64,000 nt of DNA from Planctomycetota bacterium. Lineage in GTDB: Bacteria; Planctomycetota; Planctomycetia; Pirellulales; UBA7805. The translations under genes were made by a program, and so were the position numbers. Each line of letters opens with the position of its first letter. Position 1 is the stretch's first letter. Of this stretch, positions 44,818 to 53,391 are shown one piece after another. The stretch spans positions 1-64,000 of the forward strand of contig QQVP01000110.1 in the NCBI GenBank assembly GCA_003389215.1, read 5' to 3'. Under the pieces are notes generated by a model. The model did no database searches. It was not told the DNA's origin and saw nothing but the letters and a program-made list of their open reading frames with translations.

Positions 44818-45168
44818 ATGTTCCGATTGACGCCCGCTGCCCCGACCTCCGATTCCCTCGCCAGCGACCGCGACTTGCGACGCGAACCGCGCACCCATGA
44901 TCCCGCCACCGTCGTCTGGCTCGACTCCGGCCACGACGCCGCCGAGCAGGCCGCGACCGGAGACGCCAGCTTCTTGGGCATCGTGCTGCCGCAGGTGGTC
45001 GACGAGTCGCCGAGCGGGATGGCCCTGTTATTCGACTCGTTGCCAAATCTTAACGTCGGCGATCGGGTGCAACTCTCGCAGGACGCGGTCGGCCGTTCGG
45101 CCGTGGTGCGGAACATCGAGCATCTGCCGGAAGGGCAGGTCCGACTCGGTCTCGAGTGGGTCGACTGA
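44818..45168 (+). CDS. small PilZ-like protein
   Basis: 116 aa from ATG 44818. N-terminal 'RDLRREPRTHDPATVVWLD' resembles the R-xxx-R entry of PilZ. The middle 'LPQVVDESPSGMALLFDSLP' places D-x-S-x-x-G (DESPSG) exactly where PilZ proteins bind c-di-GMP. The end 'VRNIEHLPEGQVRLGLEWVD' matches the closing strands. So the key residues look better kept here than in the upstream PAS-PilZ protein. It lies 49 bp after that gene. Following 45168 are about 360 bp with a 22-bp tandem repeat (45216-45259) and no other feature. Confidence 0.72.
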   Translation: MFRLTPAAPTSDSLASDRDLRREPRTHDPATVVWLDSGHDAAEQAATGDASFLGIVLPQVVDESPSGMALLFDSLPNLNVGDRVQLSQDAVGRSAVVRNIEHLPEGQVRLGLEWVD

Positions 45169-45528
45169 GCCGGTCTCCAACCCGGGACGGGCGTTCGAAG
45201 GTATCGACGGCATCTGCAGCCCCGCCCCGTTTCTTCAGCAGCCCCGCCCCATTGCTTCAGCGGGCCAACCTACCTTCGTCGTCATTGACAAGCTTGGGAG
45301 TGCGAAGCATCATACTGGGTTTACGCCGATGGCATGGCCCACGATGGGGAATCTGTCGGCGGTGGCGGAACTGCATTGCGGCCTCCTGCGTTCCCGGCGG
45401 GCGACGTCGGGCCTTTGCCAGCGAGCTGCGCGACGATGCGGGCGTGGATGGTTGACGTCTTCGCTCGTGCGAGCCCGTCAGCACTCGCCCCGCCGCTCGA
45501 CTTCTCTTGAGACAGGATTGCAGGTCCT

Positions 45529-47316
45529 TTGACCACGAAGCGCGCGGCGATTCGAGGGGTAATCTTCGGCTGGGTCACCGTGGTGGGCCAGATCCTCATC
45601 GCCTTCGTGGCGACGCCCATCTTCATTCACGAACTGGGGATCGATCGCTACGGAATCTGGACGATCGTGATGTCGTTCACGGCCTGGTACCTGTTGGCCG
45701 ATTTCGGTCTGCGGGGCGCCGCCGTGAAGTACATTTCGCAGCACGAGGCCCTCGAAAATCACGACGCCATCGATGCGGTCATTGTCACGTCGACGGGCGC
45801 TTATCTTGCGTTCAGCGCTTTGCTCATGGCCGTCGGACTGGTCATCGCGTGGCTGTTTCCCGCCTTCTACGAGACGGAGCTGGTTTCGACGACGACCCTT
45901 CGTTGGGTGATTATCTTTGCCACGGCGTCCGTGGTGATCAATTTGCTGGGACAGGTCTTCGACGCCTCGTTGGTCGCCCTGCGCCGCTTCGACCTGCAGA
46001 ACCTGGGAGCGCTCGGGGCCCAACTCGTGCAAGCCTGTCTGATTGTCTATGCCTTGAAAGTCGGCCGCGGACTATTGACGATGTCGGTCATCGTCTTCCT
46101 GGTCGCCGTGGGCACGCTGTGCTTTCGCTTCTTGATGGCTCGGCGGATCCTGCACGGCATCTCGCTGCGGCCGAAGCACTTCGATCGCAACCTGCTCTGG
46201 CGGCTCTGTCATTTCGGTGGACTCAGCTCGATTCAGATCATCGCCCGGCAGGGCGCGACACCGGCGAGCAACATCCTGATCGCGATTGCCTTGGGAACCA
46301 AAGCCGGGCCGCCCAACGTAACGTACTTTTCCATCGCCAGTATGCTCTCCGACTACGGAGCACGACTGGCGACCGGGGTGGCGGGGCCGCTCATGCCCGT
46401 CGCCAGCCAGCTCGATACGCTCGGCCGCGAAAAGATCCTCCGCCGGGCATTTGTCCTCGGCACGAAGACGCTGTTGGCGATGGGCTGCATTATGGCCACG
46501 GTGCTCGTGGCGATCGGCTTCCCGCTGATCGAGTTTTGGATCGACGATCCCACGACGCTGGGAGGCCTTACCAGCAGCGAATTCGCCGGCATGACCTATC
46601 CCTTGCTCTGCATTCTGTTGCCGGCCTATATCTTTCGGATGGTCGGCATGGGTTCGCGCAGCATCCTGATGGGGACGAATCGGATCGAATTTCTCGGCGT
46701 CGTGGGGCTCGTGGAGATCGTGCTGACGCTCGGCATCGGCTCCGTGCTGCTGTGGAGCTTCAAGTGGCCCATCGGCATGGCCATTGGCATCCTCGTCGGG
46801 CAGGCGGTCGGCGGCGGCTTCCTGATTCCACTCGCGGCAGGACGCGCCGTGCGCATCACGCTCGGTGAATTTCTCGCCAAGGTGATCGGCCCCGTGCTGA
46901 CCGCCATCGTGCCCGTCATCGCCGTGGCTTATGGAGTCTGGCTTACGAATCAGTACGGCGGTTGGCTGCAGGCTCAGAACGTCTACCACATCGTCGTGCA
47001 GGCCTTGGCGATTGGCTGTGTCGGTGCCTTGTGTATCTTTCTGATCTGCTTCGATCGCCCCCTGCGGAATGACATTCTGCAATCGTTCATTACGAAGAAC
47101 TTCCTGCTCTCCTCTGTAGGCACTCGCCTCCGCCGACTGCCGGGTGGACAGCGGTTTCTCGAGCCGTTGCTGCATCACACCGGTCGAGGAGACGTGCCGC
47201 CAGAGGACGACGACGACGGTTCCGCAGCGGTGGCCACGGATGGTGACCGCACCGCGGCGGCGACCGATTCGGCGTCCAGCGCAGACGCCTCCGCCGAACC
47301 AAAGCAGGGACGCTGA
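45529..47316 (+). CDS. polysaccharide flippase (MOP/Wzx-like)
   Basis: 595 aa with a TTG start. Twelve to fourteen hydrophobic spans follow the Wzx/MurJ pattern, beginning 'RGVIFGWVTVVGQILIAFVA' and 'TPIFIHELGIDRYGIWTIVM', with 'FGLRGAAVKYISQHEA' after the first pair. Residues 490-595 form a soluble tail ending in an Asp/Ala-rich low-complexity stretch (DDDDGSAA...). Flips undecaprenyl-linked oligosaccharides across the inner membrane. No synthesis genes lie next to it. It converges on the fasciclin gene with a terminator between them. Confidence 0.9.
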   Translation: MTTKRAAIRGVIFGWVTVVGQILIAFVATPIFIHELGIDRYGIWTIVMSFTAWYLLADFGLRGAAVKYISQHEALENHDAIDAVIVTSTGAYLAFSALLMAVGLVIAWLFPAFYETELVSTTTLRWVIIFATASVVINLLGQVFDASLVALRRFDLQNLGALGAQLVQACLIVYALKVGRGLLTMSVIVFLVAVGTLCFRFLMARRILHGISLRPKHFDRNLLWRLCHFGGLSSIQIIARQGATPASNILIAIALGTKAGPPNVTYFSIASMLSDYGARLATGVAGPLMPVASQLDTLGREKILRRAFVLGTKTLLAMGCIMATVLVAIGFPLIEFWIDDPTTLGGLTSSEFAGMTYPLLCILLPAYIFRMVGMGSRSILMGTNRIEFLGVVGLVEIVLTLGIGSVLLWSFKWPIGMAIGILVGQAVGGGFLIPLAAGRAVRITLGEFLAKVIGPVLTAIVPVIAVAYGVWLTNQYGGWLQAQNVYHIVVQALAIGCVGALCIFLICFDRPLRNDILQSFITKNFLLSSVGTRLRRLPGGQRFLEPLLHHTGRGDVPPEDDDDGSAAVATDGDRTAAATDSASSADASAEPKQGR

Positions 47317-47400
47317 GGCGTACGCCGCTGATCTCGCTTGTTTCGTTGCAGGCCGCCCTGTCGGCCCCATGCGCCGCCTCGTCTGCCGACGAGCCAAAGC

Positions 47401-47432
47401 AAAAAGGCGAACCTCGCCCGTGAGGTCCGCCT
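47401..47432 (-). terminator. terminator of the fasciclin gene (minus strand)
   Basis: Stem AGGCGAACCTC/GAGGTCCGCCT (one bulge) with a GCCCGT loop; on the minus strand it is followed by TTTTTG. It lies about 48 bp past the fasciclin stop and may also help end flippase transcription from the other side. Confidence 0.72.
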
Positions 47433-47479
47433 CTTCGTACTTTCAACAGCGTTGCCTGCAGCGCGGGGCGGTCCGCGTC

Positions 47480-47998
47480 CTATTCGGGAATGATTACGGA
47501 GTCGATCACGTGGATCACCCCGTTGCCACACTCGATATCCGCCTGGACGACGTTAGCGTTGTCGATCTTGACGCCGCCGTCGGCGACGCTGATGGTGACG
47601 TCGCTGCCCTGGACGGTGGTGGCTTTGTCGAGCTTGACCACGTCGGCGGCGGTGACTTTGCCAGGAACGACGTGGTAGGTGAGGATCGCTACCAACTTCG
47701 ACTTGTTCTCCGGCTTGAGCAGCGTTTCGACGGTGCCCTCGGGGAGCTTGGCAAAGGCGTCATCGGTCGGAGCGAAGACGGTAAACGGGCCGTCGCCCTG
47801 AAGGGTGCCGACAAGATCGGCAGCCTGAACGGCGGCGACGAGTGTGCTGAAACTGCCGGCGTCAACCGCCGTGGCAACGATGTCGGGCTTGGCTTCGGCG
47901 TGCTGATCGTTGAGGGGGCACTTGTCGGCTGCCAGAGCAGGAACGGCTACGAGAGAGGCGACGACCGCGAAGGCGGCCAATGTGAGGAAATGTTTCAT
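47480..47998 (-). CDS. secreted fasciclin-domain protein
   Basis: 172 aa. Signal peptide '[20 protein letters not shown]'. One FAS1 domain fills the mature protein: '[20 protein letters not shown]', '[20 protein letters not shown]' (H1-box) and '[20 protein letters not shown]', ending '[17 protein letters not shown]' (H2-box). FAS1 domains mediate cell adhesion or matrix binding. A single FAS1 unit of this size is typical of bacterial MPB70/YdhB-like proteins. Two cysteines (CPLN and ECGN) could form a disulfide. The 280 bp upstream (47999-48282) hold no gene I recognise. Confidence 0.93.
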   Translation of the reverse strand: MKHFLTLAAFAVVASLVAVPALAADKCPLNDQHAEAKPDIVATAVDAGSFSTLVAAVQAADLVGTLQGDGPFTVFAPTDDAFAKLPEGTVETLLKPENKSKLVAILTYHVVPGKVTAADVVKLDKATTVQGSDVTISVADGGVKIDNANVVQADIECGNGVIHVIDSVIIPE

Positions 47999-48329
47999 CG
48001 GTTTAGCCTTACTTTTTTTGTGTTTCGAATTGTTTCTTGTTTACCGGTAGGTGAAAAAGCAACGCCGCTCGGCCGAGTCGTTCTGCTTCTTTCGTTCTTT
48101 AGCGCCCGTCGTCCGATTCGACAAGTTCACCCGGCGATCGGCGCGCTGGACGAAAATGAATGCGTCCGTGAATCGATGCGCTGACGGCGCAGGATGAAAG
48201 GGCGCGGGATCGACGGGACGTCTCCGCGCTTCGCACTTGAAGAAACGAAGAGTGAAGAGCAGAGATAAGCGCCGGCTCGTATCTAAGAACCCGAGGACGC
48301 GGCAGCACGCGCACGCCGCAGAGGCACCG

Positions 48330-48624
48330 CTAGGGGGCCGCATCGGCCCCCAGTAGCGTGCCGGCAAACTCGTCGAGGTGCTGCAAGTTGTCGCAGTACG
48401 CGGTGCACGGAATCTGCTGCCGAAGACTCTCGTGCAGCGATCTTCCGCCCAGCACGAAAGGCCACCTTGTCGGAAAACTCGAGCAACCCGCTGAGCGGAA
48501 TCCGGCGATGGCCGCCCGGCGTGTATTGGGTGGCGATGGCGCCTCGATCACACCACCGTTTAATCGACGACTCGCTTACGGAAATCGCCCGGGCAACCTG
48601 TTTGGGAGTGAGCAGATCGTTCAT
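48330..48624 (-). pseudogene. HTH (MerR/excisionase-like) gene, apparent frameshift
   Basis: Starts at MNDLLTPKQVARAIS (48624). Residues 1-56 form an excisionase/MerR-type HTH: 'LLTPKQVARAISVSESSIKR', 'WCDRGAIATQYTPGGHRRIP'. After 'DKVAF' the track ORF becomes Arg/Ala noise, but the +1 frame continues 'VLGGRSLHESLRQQIPCTAY' and 'CDNLQHLDEFAGTLL' with normal composition and stops at 48330. Removing one C near 48456 (TTTC-GTG) joins the two into a product of about 97 aa. It may be a sequencing error, a programmed shift or a decayed gene. It diverges from the sigma factor gene. Confidence 0.6.
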
Positions 48625-48647
48625 CGCTGGCACCGAAATAGATCGAT

Positions 48648-48847
48648 TTGACCGTTTTTTGTGGATTCCCGCCTGTCGCTAAAACATACCCCTGCTGTCG
48701 GGCCGAACAGGCCAAAATGTATACAACTTTATTGACTGCAAGTAGTTAAGAAAACCACATCGAAAAGAACCAAGAATTTTAGCTGGCGGCCGTTGCCTGG
48801 GGCCCGGGAGATCGGTATAACGGATGTGAACGAATTGACCGTTTTTT
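48648..48847 (+). promoter_or_regulatory. AT-rich divergent control region with repeated TTGACCGTTTTTT
   Basis: The 13-base motif TTGACCGTTTTTT occurs at 48648-48660 and 48835-48847, same orientation. The first copy lies just upstream of the HTH gene start and the second 25 bp before the sigma-factor ATG. This region is clearly richer in AT than its surroundings. It probably contains both promoters; the repeat may be a shared binding site. Confidence 0.55.
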
Positions 48848-48872
48848 AACTCTACCGCTTCGGGAGCCGATC

Positions 48873-49841
48873 ATGGCCACCGCGACCGCTCAGAAAACTC
48901 GTCCGACGGCAAGACTCCGTGCTCGTACTCGCTCGAATCGCGTCAGTTCAGAGCGACTGAAAACACTGCGATTGCGGGAAATCACCTTCATCCCCTGCCA
49001 GAGTTTCCGACTACGTCATCCGGCCACCGTGCCCGAGTGGACCGAAAGCCCGCACCTGAAGGCCGTCGAGTTGGGTGAGGTGACCCCCAAGGTGCCGAAG
49101 CTCAGCGGCTTTCCCGCCCACCTAATGCGGATGTGTGAGACGCCGATTCTGGAAGTGGCCGACGAGCGACTCTTCTTCCGCCGCATGAATTATCTAAAGT
49201 TCCGCGCCCACAACCTCCGCGACAAACTCAAGTCGACGGCGACCTCCGCTGAAATCGGCGACGTGGAAGCTGCGATCGCCGCTGCTGAGCGGATTCGCAA
49301 CTACATCATCCAAGCCAACACGCGGCTGGTGATCTCGATCGCCAAGAAGTTCTCCGACGCGACGAACGATTTTGACGAAATGCTCAGCCAGGGTATCACC
49401 TCGCTAATGAACTCGGTCGAGAAGTTCGACTTCGATCGAGGGTTCCGTTTCAGCACCTACGCCACGACGGTGATCCAGCGAGACCTTTACCGGCTCGTCG
49501 TCAAGAATCGGAATCAGCGGACCCGCTTCAACACCGGAGCAGAAGAAGTCTTTGCCGGCTGCGCTGGCGACCAGGCCGAAGAGAACCGGGCCGCCCGTAA
49601 CGCAACCCAGACTTACGGTCGACTCACCGAGATGATCGAACGGCTCGACCCACGGGAGATGCGGATCATCCGCTCGCGGTTCGGGTTCGATACGGAAGGG
49701 GGCCGCAAGGAAACGTATACGAGTCTTGGCAAGGAACTTGGCATCTCCAAGGAGCGCGTGCGGCAACTCGCCGAGCGCGCACTCGCCAAGCTGCGCAAGG
49801 CCGCTCCCGAGTTCGGTCTGGCGGCGAGATTCGACTACTAG
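48873..49841 (+). CDS. sigma-70 family RNA polymerase sigma factor
   Basis: 322 aa. Region 1.2-like text 'ETPILEVADERLFFRRMNYL' is followed by region 2 ('IIQANTRLVISIAKKFSDAT', 'FDEMLSQGITSLMNSVEKFD', 'FRFSTYATTVIQRDLYR'), which covers core binding and -10 recognition. A short region 3 and region 4 come next ('LDPREMRIIRSRFGFDTEGG', 'LGISKERVRQLAERALAKLR', the -35 HTH). The N-terminus is basic and unique; region 1.1 is absent. It is larger than ECF factors and looks like an alternative, RpoD-related factor. No anti-sigma gene is adjacent, but a SpoIIE-like phosphatase lies 500 bp downstream and a divergent HTH gene upstream. Confidence 0.9.
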   Translation: MATATAQKTRPTARLRARTRSNRVSSERLKTLRLREITFIPCQSFRLRHPATVPEWTESPHLKAVELGEVTPKVPKLSGFPAHLMRMCETPILEVADERLFFRRMNYLKFRAHNLRDKLKSTATSAEIGDVEAAIAAAERIRNYIIQANTRLVISIAKKFSDATNDFDEMLSQGITSLMNSVEKFDFDRGFRFSTYATTVIQRDLYRLVVKNRNQRTRFNTGAEEVFAGCAGDQAEENRAARNATQTYGRLTEMIERLDPREMRIIRSRFGFDTEGGRKETYTSLGKELGISKERVRQLAERALAKLRKAAPEFGLAARFDY

Positions 49842-49844
49842 GCT

Positions 49845-50261
49845 TTGTTTCAAGAGTGGGTGGTCGCCCCCTTGATGCTCGCCGAGGTGGCTACCGCGCT
49901 GGCCCTGCTCGTCGTGACGCCCCCGCAGGTGAGTACCGATCTGGTGTGGACGGGGCTGGCATCGACGGGGCTGGCATCGACGGGGCTGGCATCGACGGGG
50001 CTGGCATGGACGGGGCTGGCATGGACGGGGCTGGCATGGATGGGGCTGGCATGGACGGGGGCGGGTCTGGCCGTCGCGACCTGGCTGATGACGCTCTTGG
50101 TCGCCATGCCCCAGCACGCCCGCCTGGCCCGCGGCTACGATCCCCAGATACAGCGCAACCTGGTGCGTGGCAACTGGTACCGTACCGCGGCTTGGACGCT
50201 GCGAGGGCTTCTGGTGCTGACGATGTTGGGTCAGACCTTGTCAATTTCGGGGTCACGGTGA
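49845..50261 (+). CDS. truncated membrane protein containing a 15-bp VNTR
   Basis: 138 aa if started at TTG 49845, three bases after the sigma factor stop. 'WVVAPLMLAEVATALALLVV' and 'ARLARGYDPQIQRNLVRGNW' with 'RTAAWTLRGLLVLTMLG' resemble the second half of a known planctomycete membrane family. That family has more N-terminal spans before this point, so the gene may have lost its N-terminus when it met the sigma gene. The VNTR encodes WTGLA-like five-residue repeats placed inside a span. Coding status is uncertain. Confidence 0.5.
   Translation: MFQEWVVAPLMLAEVATALALLVVTPPQVSTDLVWTGLASTGLASTGLASTGLAWTGLAWTGLAWMGLAWTGAGLAVATWLMTLLVAMPQHARLARGYDPQIQRNLVRGNWYRTAAWTLRGLLVLTMLGQTLSISGSR
49950..50060 (+). 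repeat. 15-bp tandem repeat (seven units plus part)
   Basis: Unit acggggctggcatcg or acggggctggcatgg, in frame, seven complete copies and a partial eighth. Near-perfect identity implies recent expansion. Confidence 0.93.
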
Positions 50262-50354
50262 CCATAACTCCGGGCGGTGAAAGCAGTTCACGGTGGAACG
50301 GCTCGAGCAGCGCCCCGCCGGCATGGCAGAGAGAACAGAGGCAGGTTTACGGAA

Positions 50355-51257
50355 ATGACGGAAATGACGAGCGTCCCCTGCGACTTGACCACAGTCGCCA
50401 CCAACATCGAGGCAACCGTGCCGGAAGAAGTCAAATGCATGGAAGTTTGGGGCGGCTGCGGTGCCGTCTCCCAGGGATTCTCTCGGCCCGGCTTGGACGT
50501 CTGGATCTGGAGCCGACCCCAGGGCGACTCGGCTGCGGCGGGCGGCGAGCTTCATCTGCTCTCTTCCTGCGCCTCGGGTCGCATCACCCGCATGCTCGTG
50601 GCGGACGTTTGTGCTCACGGCTCCGTTTTCGCCGAACTTGCGGGCAGCCTTCGCGACATGATGCTCCGCAACCTCAATCAAATTCGCCAGACACGGTTTG
50701 TCGAGTCGATGAGTCGTAGTCTGCACGACTTCGCCCCCAAAGGCGGATTCTCCACCGCGCTCATCGCGACGTACTTCGCACCGCGACGCACGTTCTCGCT
50801 CTGCAACACCGGCCATCCTCCGGCCTTGCACTATCGTCAGTCCGACCGTAGCTGGACGCTACTCAAGCAGGCGCCAGCCGACACGGTAGGGCGCAAGTCG
50901 TTCGCGGCCGACGTCACCAGCGAAGCAGAGTACCAGCAGTTCGAGTTTCACCTGGAAACCGGCGACATGGTCATCGGCTACAGCAATACGCTCGCCGAAT
51001 GTCGCGATGCCGACGGGAACTACCTGGGCGTCGATGGCGTGCTCGATCGCGTGCGGCGTTTGGATGCCACGGCTCCGGACGAGCTGGCGACTCGCCTGGT
51101 CGATTCGATTCGCGACGAGCGTACGGAAAATCTACAGGCCGAAGACGCCACGATCCTGGTCTGTCAGGCGACCGACAAGCGGGTGCCATGGAAAGACAAC
51201 CTGATGGCTCCGCTACGGCTGCTTACCGGTGCGACCGACAAGACGCGCCTCACTTAG
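50355..51257 (+). CDS. SpoIIE/PP2C-like phosphatase with altered metal site
   Basis: About 300 aa; start at ATG 50355 (or 50364), 26 codons inside the track ORF. PP2C-type motifs are partly kept: 'RITRMLVADVCAHGSVFAEL' (the ADVxGHG block, here ADVCAHG), 'TALIATYFAPRRTFSLCNTGHPPA' region (NxGHxP) and 'LQAEDATILVCQ'. The Asp of the usual YTDG block is replaced, reading 'IGYSNTLAECRD', and the first GGDxYD-like block is poor ('GLDVWIWSRP'). So catalysis may be altered or lost. Such proteins act in partner-switching control of sigma factors. The nearby sigma gene makes this attractive, but no anti-sigma gene is in the window. Confidence 0.78.
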   Translation: MTEMTSVPCDLTTVATNIEATVPEEVKCMEVWGGCGAVSQGFSRPGLDVWIWSRPQGDSAAAGGELHLLSSCASGRITRMLVADVCAHGSVFAELAGSLRDMMLRNLNQIRQTRFVESMSRSLHDFAPKGGFSTALIATYFAPRRTFSLCNTGHPPALHYRQSDRSWTLLKQAPADTVGRKSFAADVTSEAEYQQFEFHLETGDMVIGYSNTLAECRDADGNYLGVDGVLDRVRRLDATAPDELATRLVDSIRDERTENLQAEDATILVCQATDKRVPWKDNLMAPLRLLTGATDKTRLT

Positions 51258-51285
51258 GGCTGCGTACCGTCAACTGCCGCGACGG

Positions 51286-52815
51286 CTAGCTCCATTGCTG
51301 TCGCAGTTCTTGGGCTGTCTTTCGGATCTCGCGCAGCTCGTCGGCACTCTTACGAGTGAGATTCTTCAATTGCATGGACATGCGGTTGTTGCCGCGGAGG
51401 CGCTTTTCGTGGCGGGCCAGGAAATCCCAGTAGAGCGTGGTAAAGGGGCAGGCCCGCTCGCCGACCGCCAGGGCGGGATCGAACTGGCAACCGCGACAGT
51501 AGTTGCTCATGCGATCGATGTACTTGCCCGTGGCACAATAGGGCTTGGAGGCCATGACGCCCTCGTCCGCGAATTGCGACATCCCGAGCGAATTGGGCAG
51601 CTCGACCCATTCGACCGCATCGACGTAGATGGCCAGGTACCACTGGTGAACCTCGCGAGGATCGACCCCCAGCAGCAGGCAGAAGAGACCCGTCACCATC
51701 AGGCGCTGAATGTGGTGCGCGTAGCCGTGATCGAGCGTCTGCGTGATCGCCTGTCGCAGACAGTTCATCTCCGTATCGCCCGTCCAGAAGAACTCCGGCA
51801 ACGGCACCTTGGCCCGCAGCGTGTTGCGGTCGAGGTAACCCGGCATGTAGAGCCAGTAGATGCCGCGAACATACTCGCGCCAGCCGAGCACCTGGCGAAT
51901 GAATCCCTCGACGGCGTTGAGCGGGGCGCGGCCCGCACGATAGGCCGCCTCGGCCGCCGCCACGACGTCCCGCGGGTCAAGCAACTTGAGATTCAGTGCC
52001 GCGGAAATGCGGGCGTGGAACAGGTAGGGTTCGTCGGTCCACATCGCATCCTGATACTCGCCGAACTGCGGCAGGCGACGCTCGATAAAGTCGGCGAGGG
52101 CCGCGGTCGCCTGACGCGGCGTCACCGGCCAATCAAATTGCTCCAGGCGACCGGGGTGCTTGGCGAATTTTCGCTCGACGAGATCGAGGACTTCCCGTGT
52201 GGTTGCGTCGGGACGGAACCGCTTGACGCGTGGCAGCTCGCCGGGGCCCGCTCGCGGAAAGCTCCCGCGGTTTTCCGCATCGTAGTTCCACTTACCGCCG
52301 ACCGGCGCGTCGCCATCCATCAGCACCCCGGTCTGGCGGCGTAGCTCGCGATAGTAGTACTCCAGACGCAACTGCTTCCGACCGGAGGCGTGCTCGGCAA
52401 ACTGGGCCGGCGTGCTGAAGAAATGACGGTCGTCGCGTACTTCCAGCGGGACCTCAACGGCACGAGCCGTCTCGCGAAGCTGCTCGAGCACACGCCACTC
52501 ACCCGGCTGGACGACGATCAGCCGCTGGGGAGCGTGGTTTCGCACCGCGGCCTGCAGTGCGGCGGCCAGCGTCTTGCGATTGCCACGATCGTCGAGCTGC
52601 CGATAGTGGACGACGATGTTGCGCTTGCGTAGGGCGTCGCGGAAATGGCGCATCGCGGAGAGAAACAGGGCGATGCGAGCCTTGTGGCTCCAGACATGGG
52701 TCGACTCTTCGGCCACCTCGGCCATCCAAACCGCGTCCGACTTCTTGTCGAAATCGTCAAACGCCGCGGAGTTGGCATTGAGCTGATCGCCGAGCACCAG
52801 CACGAGATTACGCAT
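51286..52815 (-). CDS. DPRP-type photolyase/cryptochrome (FeS-BCP-like)
   Basis: 509 aa of the deoxyribodipyrimidine photolyase-related family (PF04244), which includes FeS-containing 6-4 photolyases such as PhrB. Start 'NLVLVLGDQLNANSAAFDDF' is the Rossmann-like antenna domain; the C-terminal helical FAD domain includes 'GWREYVRGIYWLYMPGYLDR', 'HIQRLMVTGLFCLLLGVDPR' and 'YCATGKYIDRMSNYCRGCQF'. Cysteines at 'FCLLL', 'PYCATG', 'YCRGCQ' and 'RACPFT' could bind the 4Fe-4S cluster. Last gene of the six-gene minus-strand unit, 66 bp after its neighbour. It converges on the phosphatase gene. Confidence 0.9.
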   Translation of the reverse strand: MRNLVLVLGDQLNANSAAFDDFDKKSDAVWMAEVAEESTHVWSHKARIALFLSAMRHFRDALRKRNIVVHYRQLDDRGNRKTLAAALQAAVRNHAPQRLIVVQPGEWRVLEQLRETARAVEVPLEVRDDRHFFSTPAQFAEHASGRKQLRLEYYYRELRRQTGVLMDGDAPVGGKWNYDAENRGSFPRAGPGELPRVKRFRPDATTREVLDLVERKFAKHPGRLEQFDWPVTPRQATAALADFIERRLPQFGEYQDAMWTDEPYLFHARISAALNLKLLDPRDVVAAAEAAYRAGRAPLNAVEGFIRQVLGWREYVRGIYWLYMPGYLDRNTLRAKVPLPEFFWTGDTEMNCLRQAITQTLDHGYAHHIQRLMVTGLFCLLLGVDPREVHQWYLAIYVDAVEWVELPNSLGMSQFADEGVMASKPYCATGKYIDRMSNYCRGCQFDPALAVGERACPFTTLYWDFLARHEKRLRGNNRMSMQLKNLTRKSADELREIRKTAQELRQQWS

Positions 52816-52881
52816 CGCGCGGGACCCTCCGCCGCCAAATACGCCGTGCCGAAGCGAGCCTGGGGCCTAGCGGGCACGCCT

Positions 52882-53391
52882 TCAGGCCGTCCAGTTCTTG
52901 CGGTCGAACGCCAGGTAGTTGAGCAGGATCGGCAGCTCGTAGAGCGAAAGCAGAATGAACAGCGTAAACCCCTTCGGGTATTTTTCGGCGAACTCCGACA
53001 TGTCGCGGTGCTTCGTATAGAACTTGTGCGTCCAGTTCTGGAACTGGTGACACAACACGATCAACACCAGGTACACCCACGGATACAACCACCACGGCCC
53101 GAGCGGAACGACCTTGAACAGGGCGAGGATCAGCAGGATCGAGATTACGTTGACCAAGAACACCCGCACCGGAATATTAAAGGCCAGCACCACGAAATAG
53201 ACAGCCAAAATGCCCAGCACGATCCAGTCGGGATTGACGGGCAAGAAGTCCGCCAGCCAATAGGCCAGCCCAAACAGACCAAAATAGGTACCGGCCACGG
53301 CTATCAGGTGGGTCAGGTTGAGGCCGAACTGGGAATGGCGACAAAGGTGGCGACGATAGATCTCGTCGAAGTCGATATTGAGGATGTTCAT
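52882..53391 (-). CDS. conserved membrane protein, unknown
   Basis: 169 aa once started at MNILNIDFDEIYRRH; the longer track ORF reads antisense through the aminotransferase tail. The ATG overlaps the aminotransferase TGA (ATGA), showing translational coupling. Four to five hydrophobic spans include 'LTHLIAVAGTYFGLFGLAYW' and 'VFLVNVISILLILALFKVV'. Histidines occur at 'RRHLCRH', 'NLTH', 'LCHQFQNWTHKFYTKHRD', which recalls membrane di-iron or Mpo1/DUF962-type proteins, though the spacing does not match those motifs clearly. It could be a membrane oxygenase or hydroxylase of the cluster pathway. I cannot assign a family. Confidence 0.7.
   Translation of the reverse strand: MNILNIDFDEIYRRHLCRHSQFGLNLTHLIAVAGTYFGLFGLAYWLADFLPVNPDWIVLGILAVYFVVLAFNIPVRVFLVNVISILLILALFKVVPLGPWWLYPWVYLVLIVLCHQFQNWTHKFYTKHRDMSEFAEKYPKGFTLFILLSLYELPILLNYLAFDRKNWTA

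Noticed and set aside
46072-47397. 441-aa minus-strand ORF opposite the flippase
   Set aside because: No hydrophobic or catalytic pattern, rich in His/Asp/Gln as expected for the reverse of a membrane-protein gene.
49950-50060. Possible CRISPR or satellite origin
   Set aside because: 15-bp head-to-tail units without spacers, in frame; simple VNTR.
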